A DNA stretch of 64,000 nucleotides from Brevibacterium gallinarum. Lineage in GTDB: Bacteria; Actinomycetota; Actinomycetes; Actinomycetales; Brevibacteriaceae. A model generated the notes under the pieces. It had not been told where the DNA came from, made no database searches, and saw only the letters and a list, made by a program, of their open reading frames with translations. The position numbers were made by a program, and so were the translations under genes. Position 1 is the stretch's first letter; each line of letters begins with the position of its first letter. Location: assembly GCF_014836885.1 (NCBI RefSeq), contig NZ_JACSPY010000009.1:1-64000 (forward strand). Direction: 5' to 3'. Shown here one piece after another: positions 54,281 to 62,377 of the stretch.

Positions 54281-55369
54281 ATGGGAGACGTGACTACTGC
54301 AGTGAATCTCCCGGTCCCGTCCGTTCCTCGTGTGCGCAAGGATCCGTCTGAGATCCGCCAGCCGGCAGGCGAGAAGAAGGTGCTGCTGGCCGCCCCGCGC
54401 GGCTACTGCGCCGGCGTCGATCGCGCCGTCATCGCCGTCGAACGCGCCCTCGAGCACTACGGCGCCCCGATCTACGTGCGCAAGGAGATCGTGCACAACC
54501 GCCACGTCGTCGACACGCTCGCCGAACGCGGTGCGATCTTCGTTGACGAGACCTCCGAGGTGCCCGAGGGCGCGCGCGTCGTGTTCTCCGCTCACGGCGT
54601 GTCCCCGCAGGTCCACGCTGAGGCCGCCGAACGCAGCCTCGACACCATCGATGCGACCTGCCCACTGGTGACCAAGGTCCACCGCGAGGCGATCCGGTTC
54701 GCCCGCGACGGCTACTCGATCCTGCTCGTCGGCCACGCCGGGCACGAAGAGGTCGAGGGCACGATGGGTGAGGCACCTGATCACATCACCCTCATCCAGA
54801 ATCCCGAGGAGGCCCGCACCCTCGACATCCCAGAATCGGACAAGATGGTGTGGATCTCGCAGACCACGCTCAGCGTCGACGAGACGATGGAGACCGTCGA
54901 CATCCTCAAGAAGCGCTTCCCGCAGCTCATCGCGCCCCCGAGCGACGACATCTGCTACGCCACCCAGAACCGCCAGGTCGCGGTCAAGAAGATCGCCCCG
55001 GACGCCGACCTCGTCATCGTCGTCGGCTCAGCGAACTCCTCGAACTCCGTGCGCCTCGTCGAGGTCGCCCTCGAACACGGCGCGAAGGCCGCCCACCGCG
55101 TCGACTTCGCCCGCGAGGTCGACGAGGAGTGGTTCAACGACGTCGCCACCGTCGGTGTCACCTCCGGCGCCTCGGTGCCCGAGACGCTTGTCGAGGACGT
55201 GCTCAAGCTCCTGGCCGAATACGGCTACGGCGAGGTCGACGAGGTCCGCACCGCAGAGGAGGACCTGATGTTCTCGCTGCCGCGCGAGCTGCGCAAGGAC
55301 CTCAAGGCCGCCGGCCAGAAGACCTCGAACAAGCGCGACGGCGCCAACCGCGAACACGAGATCGTCTGA
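54281..55369 (+). CDS. ispH: 4-hydroxy-3-methylbut-2-enyl diphosphate reductase
   Basis: The 362-residue enzyme ([10 protein letters not shown]...) carries the three [4Fe-4S] cysteines: Cys43 in [13 protein letters not shown], Cys127 in DATCPLV and Cys225 in [10 protein letters not shown]. Conserved Glu is in HNRHVVDTL and FVDE. It makes isopentenyl and dimethylallyl diphosphate in the last step of the MEP pathway. The first nine codons before a nearby GTG (54290) may be dispensable. It is divergent from xseA, as in mycobacteria. Confidence 0.97.
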   Translation: MGDVTTAVNLPVPSVPRVRKDPSEIRQPAGEKKVLLAAPRGYCAGVDRAVIAVERALEHYGAPIYVRKEIVHNRHVVDTLAERGAIFVDETSEVPEGARVVFSAHGVSPQVHAEAAERSLDTIDATCPLVTKVHREAIRFARDGYSILLVGHAGHEEVEGTMGEAPDHITLIQNPEEARTLDIPESDKMVWISQTTLSVDETMETVDILKKRFPQLIAPPSDDICYATQNRQVAVKKIAPDADLVIVVGSANSSNSVRLVEVALEHGAKAAHRVDFAREVDEEWFNDVATVGVTSGASVPETLVEDVLKLLAEYGYGEVDEVRTAEEDLMFSLPRELRKDLKAAGQKTSNKRDGANREHEIV

Positions 55370-55432
55370 GGTTTCAGCCGCCCGGCAGGGCAGCTCTACC
55401 CAGGCAGTCGGGCTCAGCTGAGGCAGCCGGGC

Positions 55433-56539
55433 TCAGCCGAGATAGTCGGGCAGGAAGATCCCGACGAGGATGAGCAGCGCGCCGATGAACGCGAACACAG
55501 CCGCCGAGGCGGCCAGCCCCCTGCCTGAAGAGCGCTGCTGCGTGCTCGCTCGCGGGTGACCGATCGCGGTGTGCGGATGCGCGTCCGCGCCGCCGTGAGC
55601 CGCACCGCCCGGCGGCGAGCCGGGCGCCGGTGGGCCCGAGGCCGCACGCCGGTCATCGACGCGCGTCGGATCCGCCTGTGGGACGAGCGCCAGCGTCGGC
55701 GCCGGATCCTGTGGCAGCGCCTTAGAGCTGATGACGCGCTGCGGATGCCACGGGGTGCCGTCGGCAAAGTGGAACGGCCCGCGCAGACCGAGCCGACTGA
55801 GCGCCGCTGCGGCTGTCTCCGGGGTCGGGCGCTGACGGGCGTCGGCGGCCGTGAGGTCATCGAGCAGGTGCACCAGTCCTGAGGCGAGCGGATCGGCGGA
55901 GGTGCGCACCGCCTCGGCGGCGGCCTCGTCGTCGAGACCGAGCATTCGCTTGCCGATCTGCCCGGCCGCCCACACGTCCTGAGCCGGAGAGATGTCACCG
56001 CCCATCATGATCTCCGGGGCGACGAAGCCAGGCGTACCGTGGACGATGCCCGAATGGGTCAGGCGCGGGGCGTTGGTGTCGACGGCGATGCCGAAGTCGG
56101 CGACGAGCAGGTGCACATCGGGTTGTTCAGCGTCGATCATGGTGTTGGCCGGTTTGATGTCCCGGTGGATCCAGCCGGCGACATGCACCGCGGTGAGCCC
56201 GGAGAGGATCTGGCGCATCGCCTCGGCGGTGGCGGCTGCCGAGAACCGGCGGCCGGCGCGCAGCAGACCGGCCAGATCGCCGCCGGTGACCAGCGGCATC
56301 GCGATGACGACGTGGGCATCCTCGGCCGCCCACGCATAGGGGGCGAGCACATGCGGATGGTTGAGGCGCACCGTGTTCTCGCGGACGAAGCGCAGCAGAT
56401 CAGCCGAATCGCGCTGGCGCAGCACCTTCGCCGCGCACAGGTTCCCGAAACGCTCATCGCGGGCGATCCACACCGTGCCCGAACCGCCGCTGGCAATCGG
56501 GTCGAGCAGCGTGAAGCGGCCTGCGATAGTGTCACTCAT
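55433..56539 (-). CDS. Membrane-anchored Ser/Thr protein kinase without an extracellular domain
   Basis: The 368-residue protein has an N-terminal Hanks-type kinase (IASGGSGTVWIARDE glycine loop, Lys38, HRDIKPAN with Asp127, DFG with Asp148, TPGFVAPEI). A Pro/Gly/His-rich linker then leads to one membrane segment (about 342-362, ASAAVFAFIGALLILVGIFLPDYL) and only a few residues outside. All catalytic residues are present. It lies divergently next to a secreted membrane-anchored protein, with 125 nt between. The upstream start at 56629 adds 30 codons with unlike composition and is not adopted. Kinase confidence high; targets unknown. Confidence 0.9.
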   Translation of the reverse strand: MSDTIAGRFTLLDPIASGGSGTVWIARDERFGNLCAAKVLRQRDSADLLRFVRENTVRLNHPHVLAPYAWAAEDAHVVIAMPLVTGGDLAGLLRAGRRFSAAATAEAMRQILSGLTAVHVAGWIHRDIKPANTMIDAEQPDVHLLVADFGIAVDTNAPRLTHSGIVHGTPGFVAPEIMMGGDISPAQDVWAAGQIGKRMLGLDDEAAAEAVRTSADPLASGLVHLLDDLTAADARQRPTPETAAAALSRLGLRGPFHFADGTPWHPQRVISSKALPQDPAPTLALVPQADPTRVDDRRAASGPPAPGSPPGGAAHGGADAHPHTAIGHPRASTQQRSSGRGLAASAAVFAFIGALLILVGIFLPDYLG

Positions 56540-56590
56540 GGTGCCTACTGTAGCCAGAAGCCGCAGACACGAGCACCTGGAAACCGCCCA

Positions 56591-56635
56591 GTGCGCACGG
56601 CACCGAAACCGCCCCGGTGCGCACGGCACCGAAAC
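56591..56635. repeat. Short tandem duplication in the kinase/secreted-protein promoter gap
   Basis: GTGCGCACGGCACCGAAAC occurs at 56591-56609 and again at 56617-56635, a period of 26 bp, with CGCCC-type spacers. It lies in the divergent promoter region, so it may be a duplicated regulator site. No other motif is certain. Confidence 0.65.
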
Positions 56636-56664
56636 TCACGGGCACGGAGAGGGGGGGGAAGGCG

Positions 56665-58014
56665 ATGACAGCGATCACGCCGCTGCGTCGGCTGCCGGCT
56701 GCGCTCACCAGCTGCAGCCTTGCCACCGCCCTCACCGCCGCGCTCTCGCTGACCGTCCTGACAGCCGGCGGCACGCCCGGTGCAGCCGCCGAGTCACCGC
56801 CTGCCGGCCGGCCCGCGGCAGGGACCGAGGTGCGCGGGGGCAGCAGCGTCGATGACGCTGCGACGATCGAACCGGGCAGCTACGCCGACGACATCGACTA
56901 CGAAGACGTGGAGATCGGGCAGAGCCGGACACCGCAGACCTACCGGATCACGCTCGACGACGGCGAGCTCGGTTACCTCTCCGCCAGCCTCATCACCCCG
57001 CTCGAACAGGAGAAAGACTCCATCGGCGCGGCCGCACTCGAACTCACCATCGCCTCCCCGGCCGATGCCTCCTGTGAGATCAGCGCCACCGGCCGGGTCT
57101 CCTCCAGTGACCCGGGACCGGTGATGGTCTCGGCGAACACCGGGGTGCTCGATGGCAACAATCCCAACGACTCCTGCTTCCAGCGCGGGGGCAGCTTCAT
57201 CGTCTCCGTGATCTGGAATGAGACCTATGAGCAGCTGCCGGCGCAGCTGCCGCTTGAGCTGCAGTTCGTGCGCCAGGCCCCGGCCGCATGGTCGCAGCTC
57301 CCGGTGCCCGTCGAAGACCCGCCGGCTGCTGAGTTCCTCCCCGAATCGCTGGCAGAGACCGAGACGCTCACCGGCGGTACCACCGTCAATGCGGCCACAC
57401 GCCTGAGGGACCCGGCCGCTGATGTTGAGGTGCGCACAGGGGTGCGGCACTTCTTCCGTGTCCCCGTCGACGCCGGCCAGCAGCTGAGTGTGCGCGCCCG
57501 TACCTCGGGACCAGCCGATCACCGGCTGACGCTTGCGGTCCTCGACCCGAACCTGCGGCCGGTGGCGATCCGGCGGCCCGGTGAGGAGGGTGCGCCGAGC
57601 TCCGATATGGCAGACGCCAGCGGCTCCGACGGTGAGACCAGTATCGCGATCGACGATGCTGGCGCGACGACGGCGCTCACGACCCGCTACCCGGTGAATC
57701 CGCGCAACGCATTCGTCAGCTTCGAGGAGGCGCACTCCTCGTCGATCGCAGGCGACTACTACATTGCAGTGCTCATCGAACCGCCTTTCGTCGGCGAGGC
57801 GGATACCGGCACCCAGCGGGTGCGGCTGTCCTGGGAGACGACCGGGGAGACGCTGGAGGCCGCTCCCGAGGTGGAGGGCGCTGGGGCCGTCCCGGAACTG
57901 TTCGGCATGGAAGCCGGCCGCCTGGTGCGCGTCGGCGGGCTCGGCTTAGGCGCGGTGTTCCTCGGCATTGCCGGGCTGCTCGCGGTCCTGGCGATCCGCC
58001 GCTCACGACGCTGA
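56665..58014 (+). CDS. Exported membrane-anchored protein next to the Ser/Thr kinase
   Basis: The ATG after GGGGGGAAGG gives 449 residues. It has a Sec-type signal (about 12-42, LTSCSLATALTAALSLTVLTAGGTPGAAA), an extracytoplasmic beta-rich region of about 370 residues with two similar jelly-roll-like halves (one around YRITLDDGELGYLSASLITP, one around HFFRVPVDAGQQLSVRARTS), and a C-terminal membrane segment (LGLGAVFLGIAGLLAVLAIR). Two Cys pairs sit in the first half. The family is not recognised. Divergent position suggests it may signal to or be controlled by the kinase. Confidence 0.6.
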   Translation: MTAITPLRRLPAALTSCSLATALTAALSLTVLTAGGTPGAAAESPPAGRPAAGTEVRGGSSVDDAATIEPGSYADDIDYEDVEIGQSRTPQTYRITLDDGELGYLSASLITPLEQEKDSIGAAALELTIASPADASCEISATGRVSSSDPGPVMVSANTGVLDGNNPNDSCFQRGGSFIVSVIWNETYEQLPAQLPLELQFVRQAPAAWSQLPVPVEDPPAAEFLPESLAETETLTGGTTVNAATRLRDPAADVEVRTGVRHFFRVPVDAGQQLSVRARTSGPADHRLTLAVLDPNLRPVAIRRPGEEGAPSSDMADASGSDGETSIAIDDAGATTALTTRYPVNPRNAFVSFEEAHSSSIAGDYYIAVLIEPPFVGEADTGTQRVRLSWETTGETLEAAPEVEGAGAVPELFGMEAGRLVRVGGLGLGAVFLGIAGLLAVLAIRRSRR

Positions 58015-59184
58015 ACGAGTACTCGGCTGACTGGACCGCGGCTGTCTGCCCGCTGCGGGCTGATCCGGCGTCTGCCGGTCTGCCGGCTGCTGGAGCTCCG
58101 GTGCGGTGAGGCCGCGGGCATGTGCGTCGAGCGGTTCGGCGATGGGGATTTCGGTCGAGCCTGCCCCCATGTCGGTCAGCCGCCGCGCGGTGACGAGCAG
58201 GCGGCTTTCGACGGAGCCGACGAACCGGTTGTAGTCCTCCACACTGCGGTTCATCGACTTGCCCAGCTGCACGAGATGGCCGGCCATCGTGCCGATGCGC
58301 CCGTGCAGCTCCTGGGCTGTGGCCAGCAGCTCACGGGCTGAGCGGGCGAGCTCGTACTGCCGCCAGCCCAAAGCGACTGTGCGCAGCAGTGCGACGAGGG
58401 TGGCCGGGGAGGCGGGGATGACATTGACGGCAAAGGCCTCCTCGAACAGCCGCGGATCCTCCTGCAGCGCAGCCGAGAGCGCACCCTCATTCGGCACGAA
58501 GCACACAACGAAGTCCGGCGTCTGCTCGAAGGCGTTCCAGTATGCCTTCGACGCCAATGTGCGGACGTGGGAGCGCAGCCGCCCGGCCGGACCGGATCCA
58601 TTGCCAGAACCGGTGTCCTGACCGAGGTCGAGCGGGGCCTTGGCGTCGACGACGATCTGCCGGTCACCGGGCAGGTGCACCACCATATCCGGGCGCAGCC
58701 GCTCGCCGCTGCGTCCCTGGACGGTCACCTGCACGTCGAAGTCAACGTGATCGAGCATCCCGGCGGCCTCAACCACGCGCTTGAGCTGCAGCTCACCCCA
58801 CGACCCGCGGGTGCCCGAGGCGTTGAGGGCGGCCACGAGGTTCGACGTCGAGGCCTGCAGCTGCGCATCGACCTGGCTCATGTGCCCGAGCCGGGCATCG
58901 AGACGGGCGAACTGGTCGGTGCGCTCGCGTTCGAAGCCGGTGACATCGGCATGCAGCCGATTCACCTGCGCAGCCAGGGGGCCCATGAGCGCAGCCAGCT
59001 CATGGGTCATCCCGGCATCGGCTTCGAGCGCCTGGAGGCGCTCGGCATGCAGCCGCTCGGCCGTCTGCGCCTGGGCGAGATCGGCCGCCGTGCGGGAGCG
59101 GGCGACTGCGATGCCGATGAAGAAGCCGGCTGCCGCACCGATGAGGAGGACGAGAAGGGTGATGACGATCGTGAGTGCATCCAT
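58003..59184 (-). CDS. rmuC: RmuC family DNA recombination protein
   Basis: The 393-residue protein begins MDALTIVITLLVLLIGAAAGFFIG, an N-terminal membrane anchor, followed by a coiled-coil of about 60 residues and the RmuC domain (GSWGELQLKRVVEAAGM, VTVQGRSGERLRPDMVVHLPGDRQIVVDAKAPL, DFVVCFVPNEGALSAA). RmuC proteins belong to the restriction-endonuclease-like superfamily and limit inverted-repeat recombination. A TTG start four codons earlier (59196) is also possible. Its 3' end overlaps the secreted-protein gene by 12 nt. Confidence 0.88.
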   Translation of the reverse strand: MDALTIVITLLVLLIGAAAGFFIGIAVARSRTAADLAQAQTAERLHAERLQALEADAGMTHELAALMGPLAAQVNRLHADVTGFERERTDQFARLDARLGHMSQVDAQLQASTSNLVAALNASGTRGSWGELQLKRVVEAAGMLDHVDFDVQVTVQGRSGERLRPDMVVHLPGDRQIVVDAKAPLDLGQDTGSGNGSGPAGRLRSHVRTLASKAYWNAFEQTPDFVVCFVPNEGALSAALQEDPRLFEEAFAVNVIPASPATLVALLRTVALGWRQYELARSARELLATAQELHGRIGTMAGHLVQLGKSMNRSVEDYNRFVGSVESRLLVTARRLTDMGAGSTEIPIAEPLDAHARGLTAPELQQPADRQTPDQPAAGRQPRSSQPSTRSAS

Positions 59185-59304
59185 GCTCACAGTCAATCAG
59201 GAGGGACGGACAACGGGGCCCGGTCACGGCTGCCGGCCACCGCCTCGGGCGCGGAGGACCAGCCGGCATGCTGGCACCCAGGCCAGCGGCTACACTGGGG
59301 GATC

Positions 59305-60390
59305 GTGGCTTTAACTATCGGAATCGTCGGACTGCCCAACGTCGGCAAGTCGACCATGTTCAACGCATTGACCAAGAACCAGGTGCTGGCAGCGAACTAC
59401 CCGTTCGCGACGATCGAGCCGAACATCGGCGTCGTCGAACTGCCCGACGAGCGGCTGACCCGGCTGGCGGAGATCTTCGGATCCGGCAAGATCCTGCCGG
59501 CAACGGTGAACTTCGTCGACATCGCCGGCATCGTCCGCGGCGCCTCGGAAGGTGAGGGGCTGGGCAACCAGTTCCTGGCCAACATCCGCGAGGCCGACGC
59601 GATCTGCCAGGTGATCCGCGGATTCAGCGATTCCGACGTCGTCCACGTCGACGGCAAGGTCAACCCGGCCGATGACATCGACACGATCAACACCGAGCTC
59701 ATCCTCGCTGACCTGCAGACCCTCGAACGGGCGCTGCCCCGGATCGAGAAGGAGGTCAAGCAGAAGCGCGCCGAACCCGAAGTGCTCGCCGCGATGCAGG
59801 AGGCGCAGGGGATCCTGGAGGAAGGGCGCACGCTGTACCAGGCGATGCAGGCCGATGGGTTCGACGCCGCGCCGCTGCGCGAGCTGCAGCTCATGACGAC
59901 CAAGCCGTTCCTCTATGTCTTCAACGTCGATGACGATGTGCTGGCCGATGAGGCGAAGAAGGACGAGATGCGCGCACTGGTCGCCCCGGTCGAGGCGATC
60001 TTCCTCGATGCGAAGTTCGAGTCCGAGCTCGCTGAGCTCGACGATGAGGAAGCCGCAGAGATGCTCGAGATGAGCGGGCAGGACGAGGCGGGTCTCGACC
60101 AGCTGGCGCGTGTGGGCTTCAACACGCTCGGTCTGCAGACCTACCTGACTGCCGGGCCGAAGGAGGCGCGGGCCTGGACGATCCGCAAGGGCTGGACCGC
60201 GCCCGAGGCCGCCGGCGTCATCCACACCGACTTCCAGAAGGGCTTCATCAAGGCTGAGATCGTTTCCTTCGACGACCTCGACGCGCTCGGCTCCATGGCC
60301 GAGGCACGTGCTGCCGGCAAGGTTCGCATGGAGGGCAAGGACTACGTCATGGTCGACGGGGATGTCGTGGAGTTCCGGTTTAACGTCTAA
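59305..60390 (+). CDS. ychF: Redox-regulated ATPase YchF (OBG family)
   Basis: A GTG start gives a 361-residue protein: VALTIGIVGLPNVGKSTMFNALTKN (P-loop at about 9-16), FVDIAGIVRGASEGEGLGNQFLA (switch II), VFNVDDDVL in place of the GTP-specific NKxD motif, and a C-terminal TGS-like domain (AWTIRKGWTAPEAAGVIHTDFQKGFIKAEIV). YchF binds ATP rather than GTP and associates with ribosomes. It is the last gene of the mycobacteria-like block; the next genes are accessory. Confidence 0.97.
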   Translation: MALTIGIVGLPNVGKSTMFNALTKNQVLAANYPFATIEPNIGVVELPDERLTRLAEIFGSGKILPATVNFVDIAGIVRGASEGEGLGNQFLANIREADAICQVIRGFSDSDVVHVDGKVNPADDIDTINTELILADLQTLERALPRIEKEVKQKRAEPEVLAAMQEAQGILEEGRTLYQAMQADGFDAAPLRELQLMTTKPFLYVFNVDDDVLADEAKKDEMRALVAPVEAIFLDAKFESELAELDDEEAAEMLEMSGQDEAGLDQLARVGFNTLGLQTYLTAGPKEARAWTIRKGWTAPEAAGVIHTDFQKGFIKAEIVSFDDLDALGSMAEARAAGKVRMEGKDYVMVDGDVVEFRFNV

Positions 60391-60412
60391 CGTTATTGAC
60401 GTAGAGCGTTAA
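60380..60412. promoter_or_regulatory. Inverted-repeat operator candidate of the higBA operon
   Basis: Between and over the ychF stop codon, TTAACG (60380-60385) and CGTTAA (60407-60412) form an inverted repeat with an internal TAACGTTA palindrome (60388-60395). The location immediately before higB and the TAACGT half-sites fit autoregulation by the HigA antitoxin. No strong -35/-10 pair could be assigned. Confidence 0.5.
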
Positions 60413-60430
60413 GCGTGGCACGCTGTAGGT

Positions 60431-60712
60431 GTGATCAGATCCTTCGCCGACAAGGCGACCGAGCGACTTTGGCATCGCGATAAGGTGCCGTCGGTCGATC
60501 CCCGTGTCCAGAAGGCAGCCATTCGAAAGCTGACGCAGATCCACGCCGCTCGATTCCTCGACTCGCTGCGTGTGCCACCTGGCAACAGGTTGGAGTCGCT
60601 TAAAGGCGACCGTATGGGACAGTACAGCATCCGTGTCAACGAACAGTGGCGAATCTGTTTCACCTGGTCAGAAGGAGGTGCAGAGAATGTCGAACTCGTC
60701 GACTACCACTGA
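60431..60712 (+). CDS. higB: HigB/RelE-type toxin
   Basis: The 93-residue protein (MIRSFADKATERLWHRD, GTG start) has the HigB/RelE fold pattern. The C-terminal catalytic-type segment, LKGDRMGQYSIRVNEQWRICFTW, contains the conserved Arg and Tyr residues of ribosome-dependent mRNA interferases. It precedes the antitoxin gene, the HigBA order, and overlaps it by 26 nt. Toxicity is inferred from family only. Confidence 0.88.
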   Translation: MIRSFADKATERLWHRDKVPSVDPRVQKAAIRKLTQIHAARFLDSLRVPPGNRLESLKGDRMGQYSIRVNEQWRICFTWSEGGAENVELVDYH

Positions 60713-61001
60713 GCGATGGGATCCCGTTCATCCAGGTGAGGTTCTCATGGAGGACTTCATCGAAGGGTTCGGGATCACGCAGAACAAGCTGGCTGTATCC
60801 ATCGGCGTGCCACCACGCCGCATCAATGAGATAGTGCACGGCAAGCGTGCGATCACTGCTGACACGGCGTTGCGCCTTGGGCGGTACTTCGGGATCGACC
60901 CGCAGTTTTGGCTCAACCTGCAGGCACACTATGAGCTGGAGCTAGCCCAGGAGCGAGTGTCTGAGCAGATTGCCGCAATCACTCCGCTGAAGGTCGCGTG
61001 A
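60687..61001 (+). CDS. higA: HigA antitoxin (VapI/Xre family)
   Basis: The ATG after AAGGAGGTG gives 104 residues with the HigA helix-turn-helix: WDPVHPGEVLMEDFIEGFGITQNKLAVSIGVPPRRINEIVHGKRAITADTALRLGRYFG. The C-terminal FWLNLQAHYELELAQERV pattern is characteristic of HigA. It neutralises HigB and represses the operon. The last codons overlap the GTG start of a carbamoyltransferase by four bases (GTGA), so the enzyme is translationally coupled to the antitoxin, an uncommon arrangement. Confidence 0.92.
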   Translation: MSNSSTTTERWDPVHPGEVLMEDFIEGFGITQNKLAVSIGVPPRRINEIVHGKRAITADTALRLGRYFGIDPQFWLNLQAHYELELAQERVSEQIAAITPLKVA

Positions 61002-61838
61002 GTGAGGAAGCCGTCATCGGGCGGCACCTGCTCTCGCTGCGTGATTGGGATTCCGAGGAACTCAAAGAGTTCTTTGCGCTAGCCGACCGATATGTGGCGG
61101 GGTCGGGCCCGCGATTCGACGCAGCGGCGGCCGTGTTCTTTCCGCCGTCGAGTCTGCGCACACGCGCCTCCTTCGAGCGCGGTGCCAGCCTCATGGGGAT
61201 CCAGCCGATTGGGTTTCCGCCGGAGTCCCTCGACAAGGCAGAAGACCTGACGGACGTCGCGGGGTATCTCGCGCAATGGGTCGACCTCGTAGTCGTGCGG
61301 TATCCTGACATCGGAGTGCTTGAAGGGCTGGCATCAGGGGATGCATTGCCAGTCATCAATGCGATGACGAACGTGAACCACCCCTGTGAAGTGATGTCGG
61401 ATCTCTACGCGCTCTCGCGCGATGCCGACATCGCACAGTTGCGGTACCTGTTCGTGGGCGCTGATGGAAACATCGCCGGAGCGTGGTGGGAAGCAGCCCA
61501 GGCATTCGGCCTCGACCATGAGGCAGAGCTGCCCCGCTGATCTGCGCGTCCCCGGCATGCCCTGGGAAGGGAACCTGCGTCGTGCGATGCTGACGGCTGA
61601 CGTGGTGATCACGGATGGTCCGGGTCCTCACGCCGAGGCGCTCGTGCCATATCGTGTGACAGCCGAGCTGCTTGATACGGCTCCGCGGGGAGTGCGGTTG
61701 GTGCCGTGCCCTCCGTTTGTGCGAGGGCGAGAGGTCAGTGCCGATGCCGTTGTGCACAGCCCCTTTGTCGGCTACGAGTTCAAGCGTTTTCTCATGCCCG
61801 TTCAACAAGCTGTGATGGCTCGAGCGTTGATGAGCTGA
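60998..61838 (+). pseudogene. Frameshifted aspartate/ornithine carbamoyltransferase-like gene coupled to higA
   Basis: Frame 1 (60998-61540) has the carbamoyl-phosphate motif SLRTRASFE (residues 52-60) and the second motif NHPCEVMSDLYAL (Cys130-Glu131 region, the HPCE type of ornithine-like enzymes), then runs out in AFGLDHEAELPR. Frame 2 continues with the missing second half from about 61518 (MRQSCPADLRVPGMPWEG through the C-terminus DGPGPHAEALVPYRVTAELLDT, SADAVVHSPFVGYEFKRFLMPVQQAVM). A single extra base near 61517 explains the break, so a full product of about 280 residues needs a +1/-1 correction. It is either a recent pseudogene, a sequencing error, or a programmed frameshift. The half-enzymes would not be active alone. 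Confidence 0.8.
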
Positions 61839-62333
61839 GATGGTTCTCCGTGCCGGAATTCGGTGGAGTTTCAACGATTGGCAGGAAGAAATGAAGTGAT
61901 CGGCCTCCTACATCGTGACGGAGGGATCATTGAGAGCTTCTCATTACAGTGCAACGACGGAGGATCTGGCTTAAGGCGTCGGAAGTTGGCGATACATCCT
62001 GCAGTTGGTCTGAACACTCAGGGTAGTGCCCATAGAGCTGAAATCGTTCGGTGGGTGAAGTGTTCCGGATGCGCAAATCGAAATAGGGAAACGCGTGAAA
62101 CTCGAGTTCAAAGATTCTTCACCTTTGACGCTCGTGCTACACGTGCATGCCGCGATCCTAGTCATTCGGCAGCGGTTGGAACGTAATGAGACTACTACTG
62201 CAAGTAGAGTGCCGACGATGTGAGATAGCCATTGCAGAAGGATTTCCATCCGTGATTATGTTAGTGGAGGATGCTTGATGGTTGGTTGTGAATTTGTGGC
62301 GTTCCTTAGCAGAATGGCTTCTAGGGGGAAGAA
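61839..62333. other. Lower-GC gap with no convincing gene, ending in the promoter of the IS-split gene
   Basis: About 495 bp with noticeably lower GC than the window average hold only short, unsupported open frames. Two of them (61863-62186 plus; 61971-62249 minus) have no recognisable domain. Near the right end, GGGGGAA (62324-62330) precedes ATG at 62334, the start of the IS-interrupted gene. Part of the gap may be decayed accessory DNA. Confidence 0.6.
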
Positions 62334-62377
62334 ATGATCTGGTGGGGTTCCCGCAAGTTGTGGACACGTGAACCACA

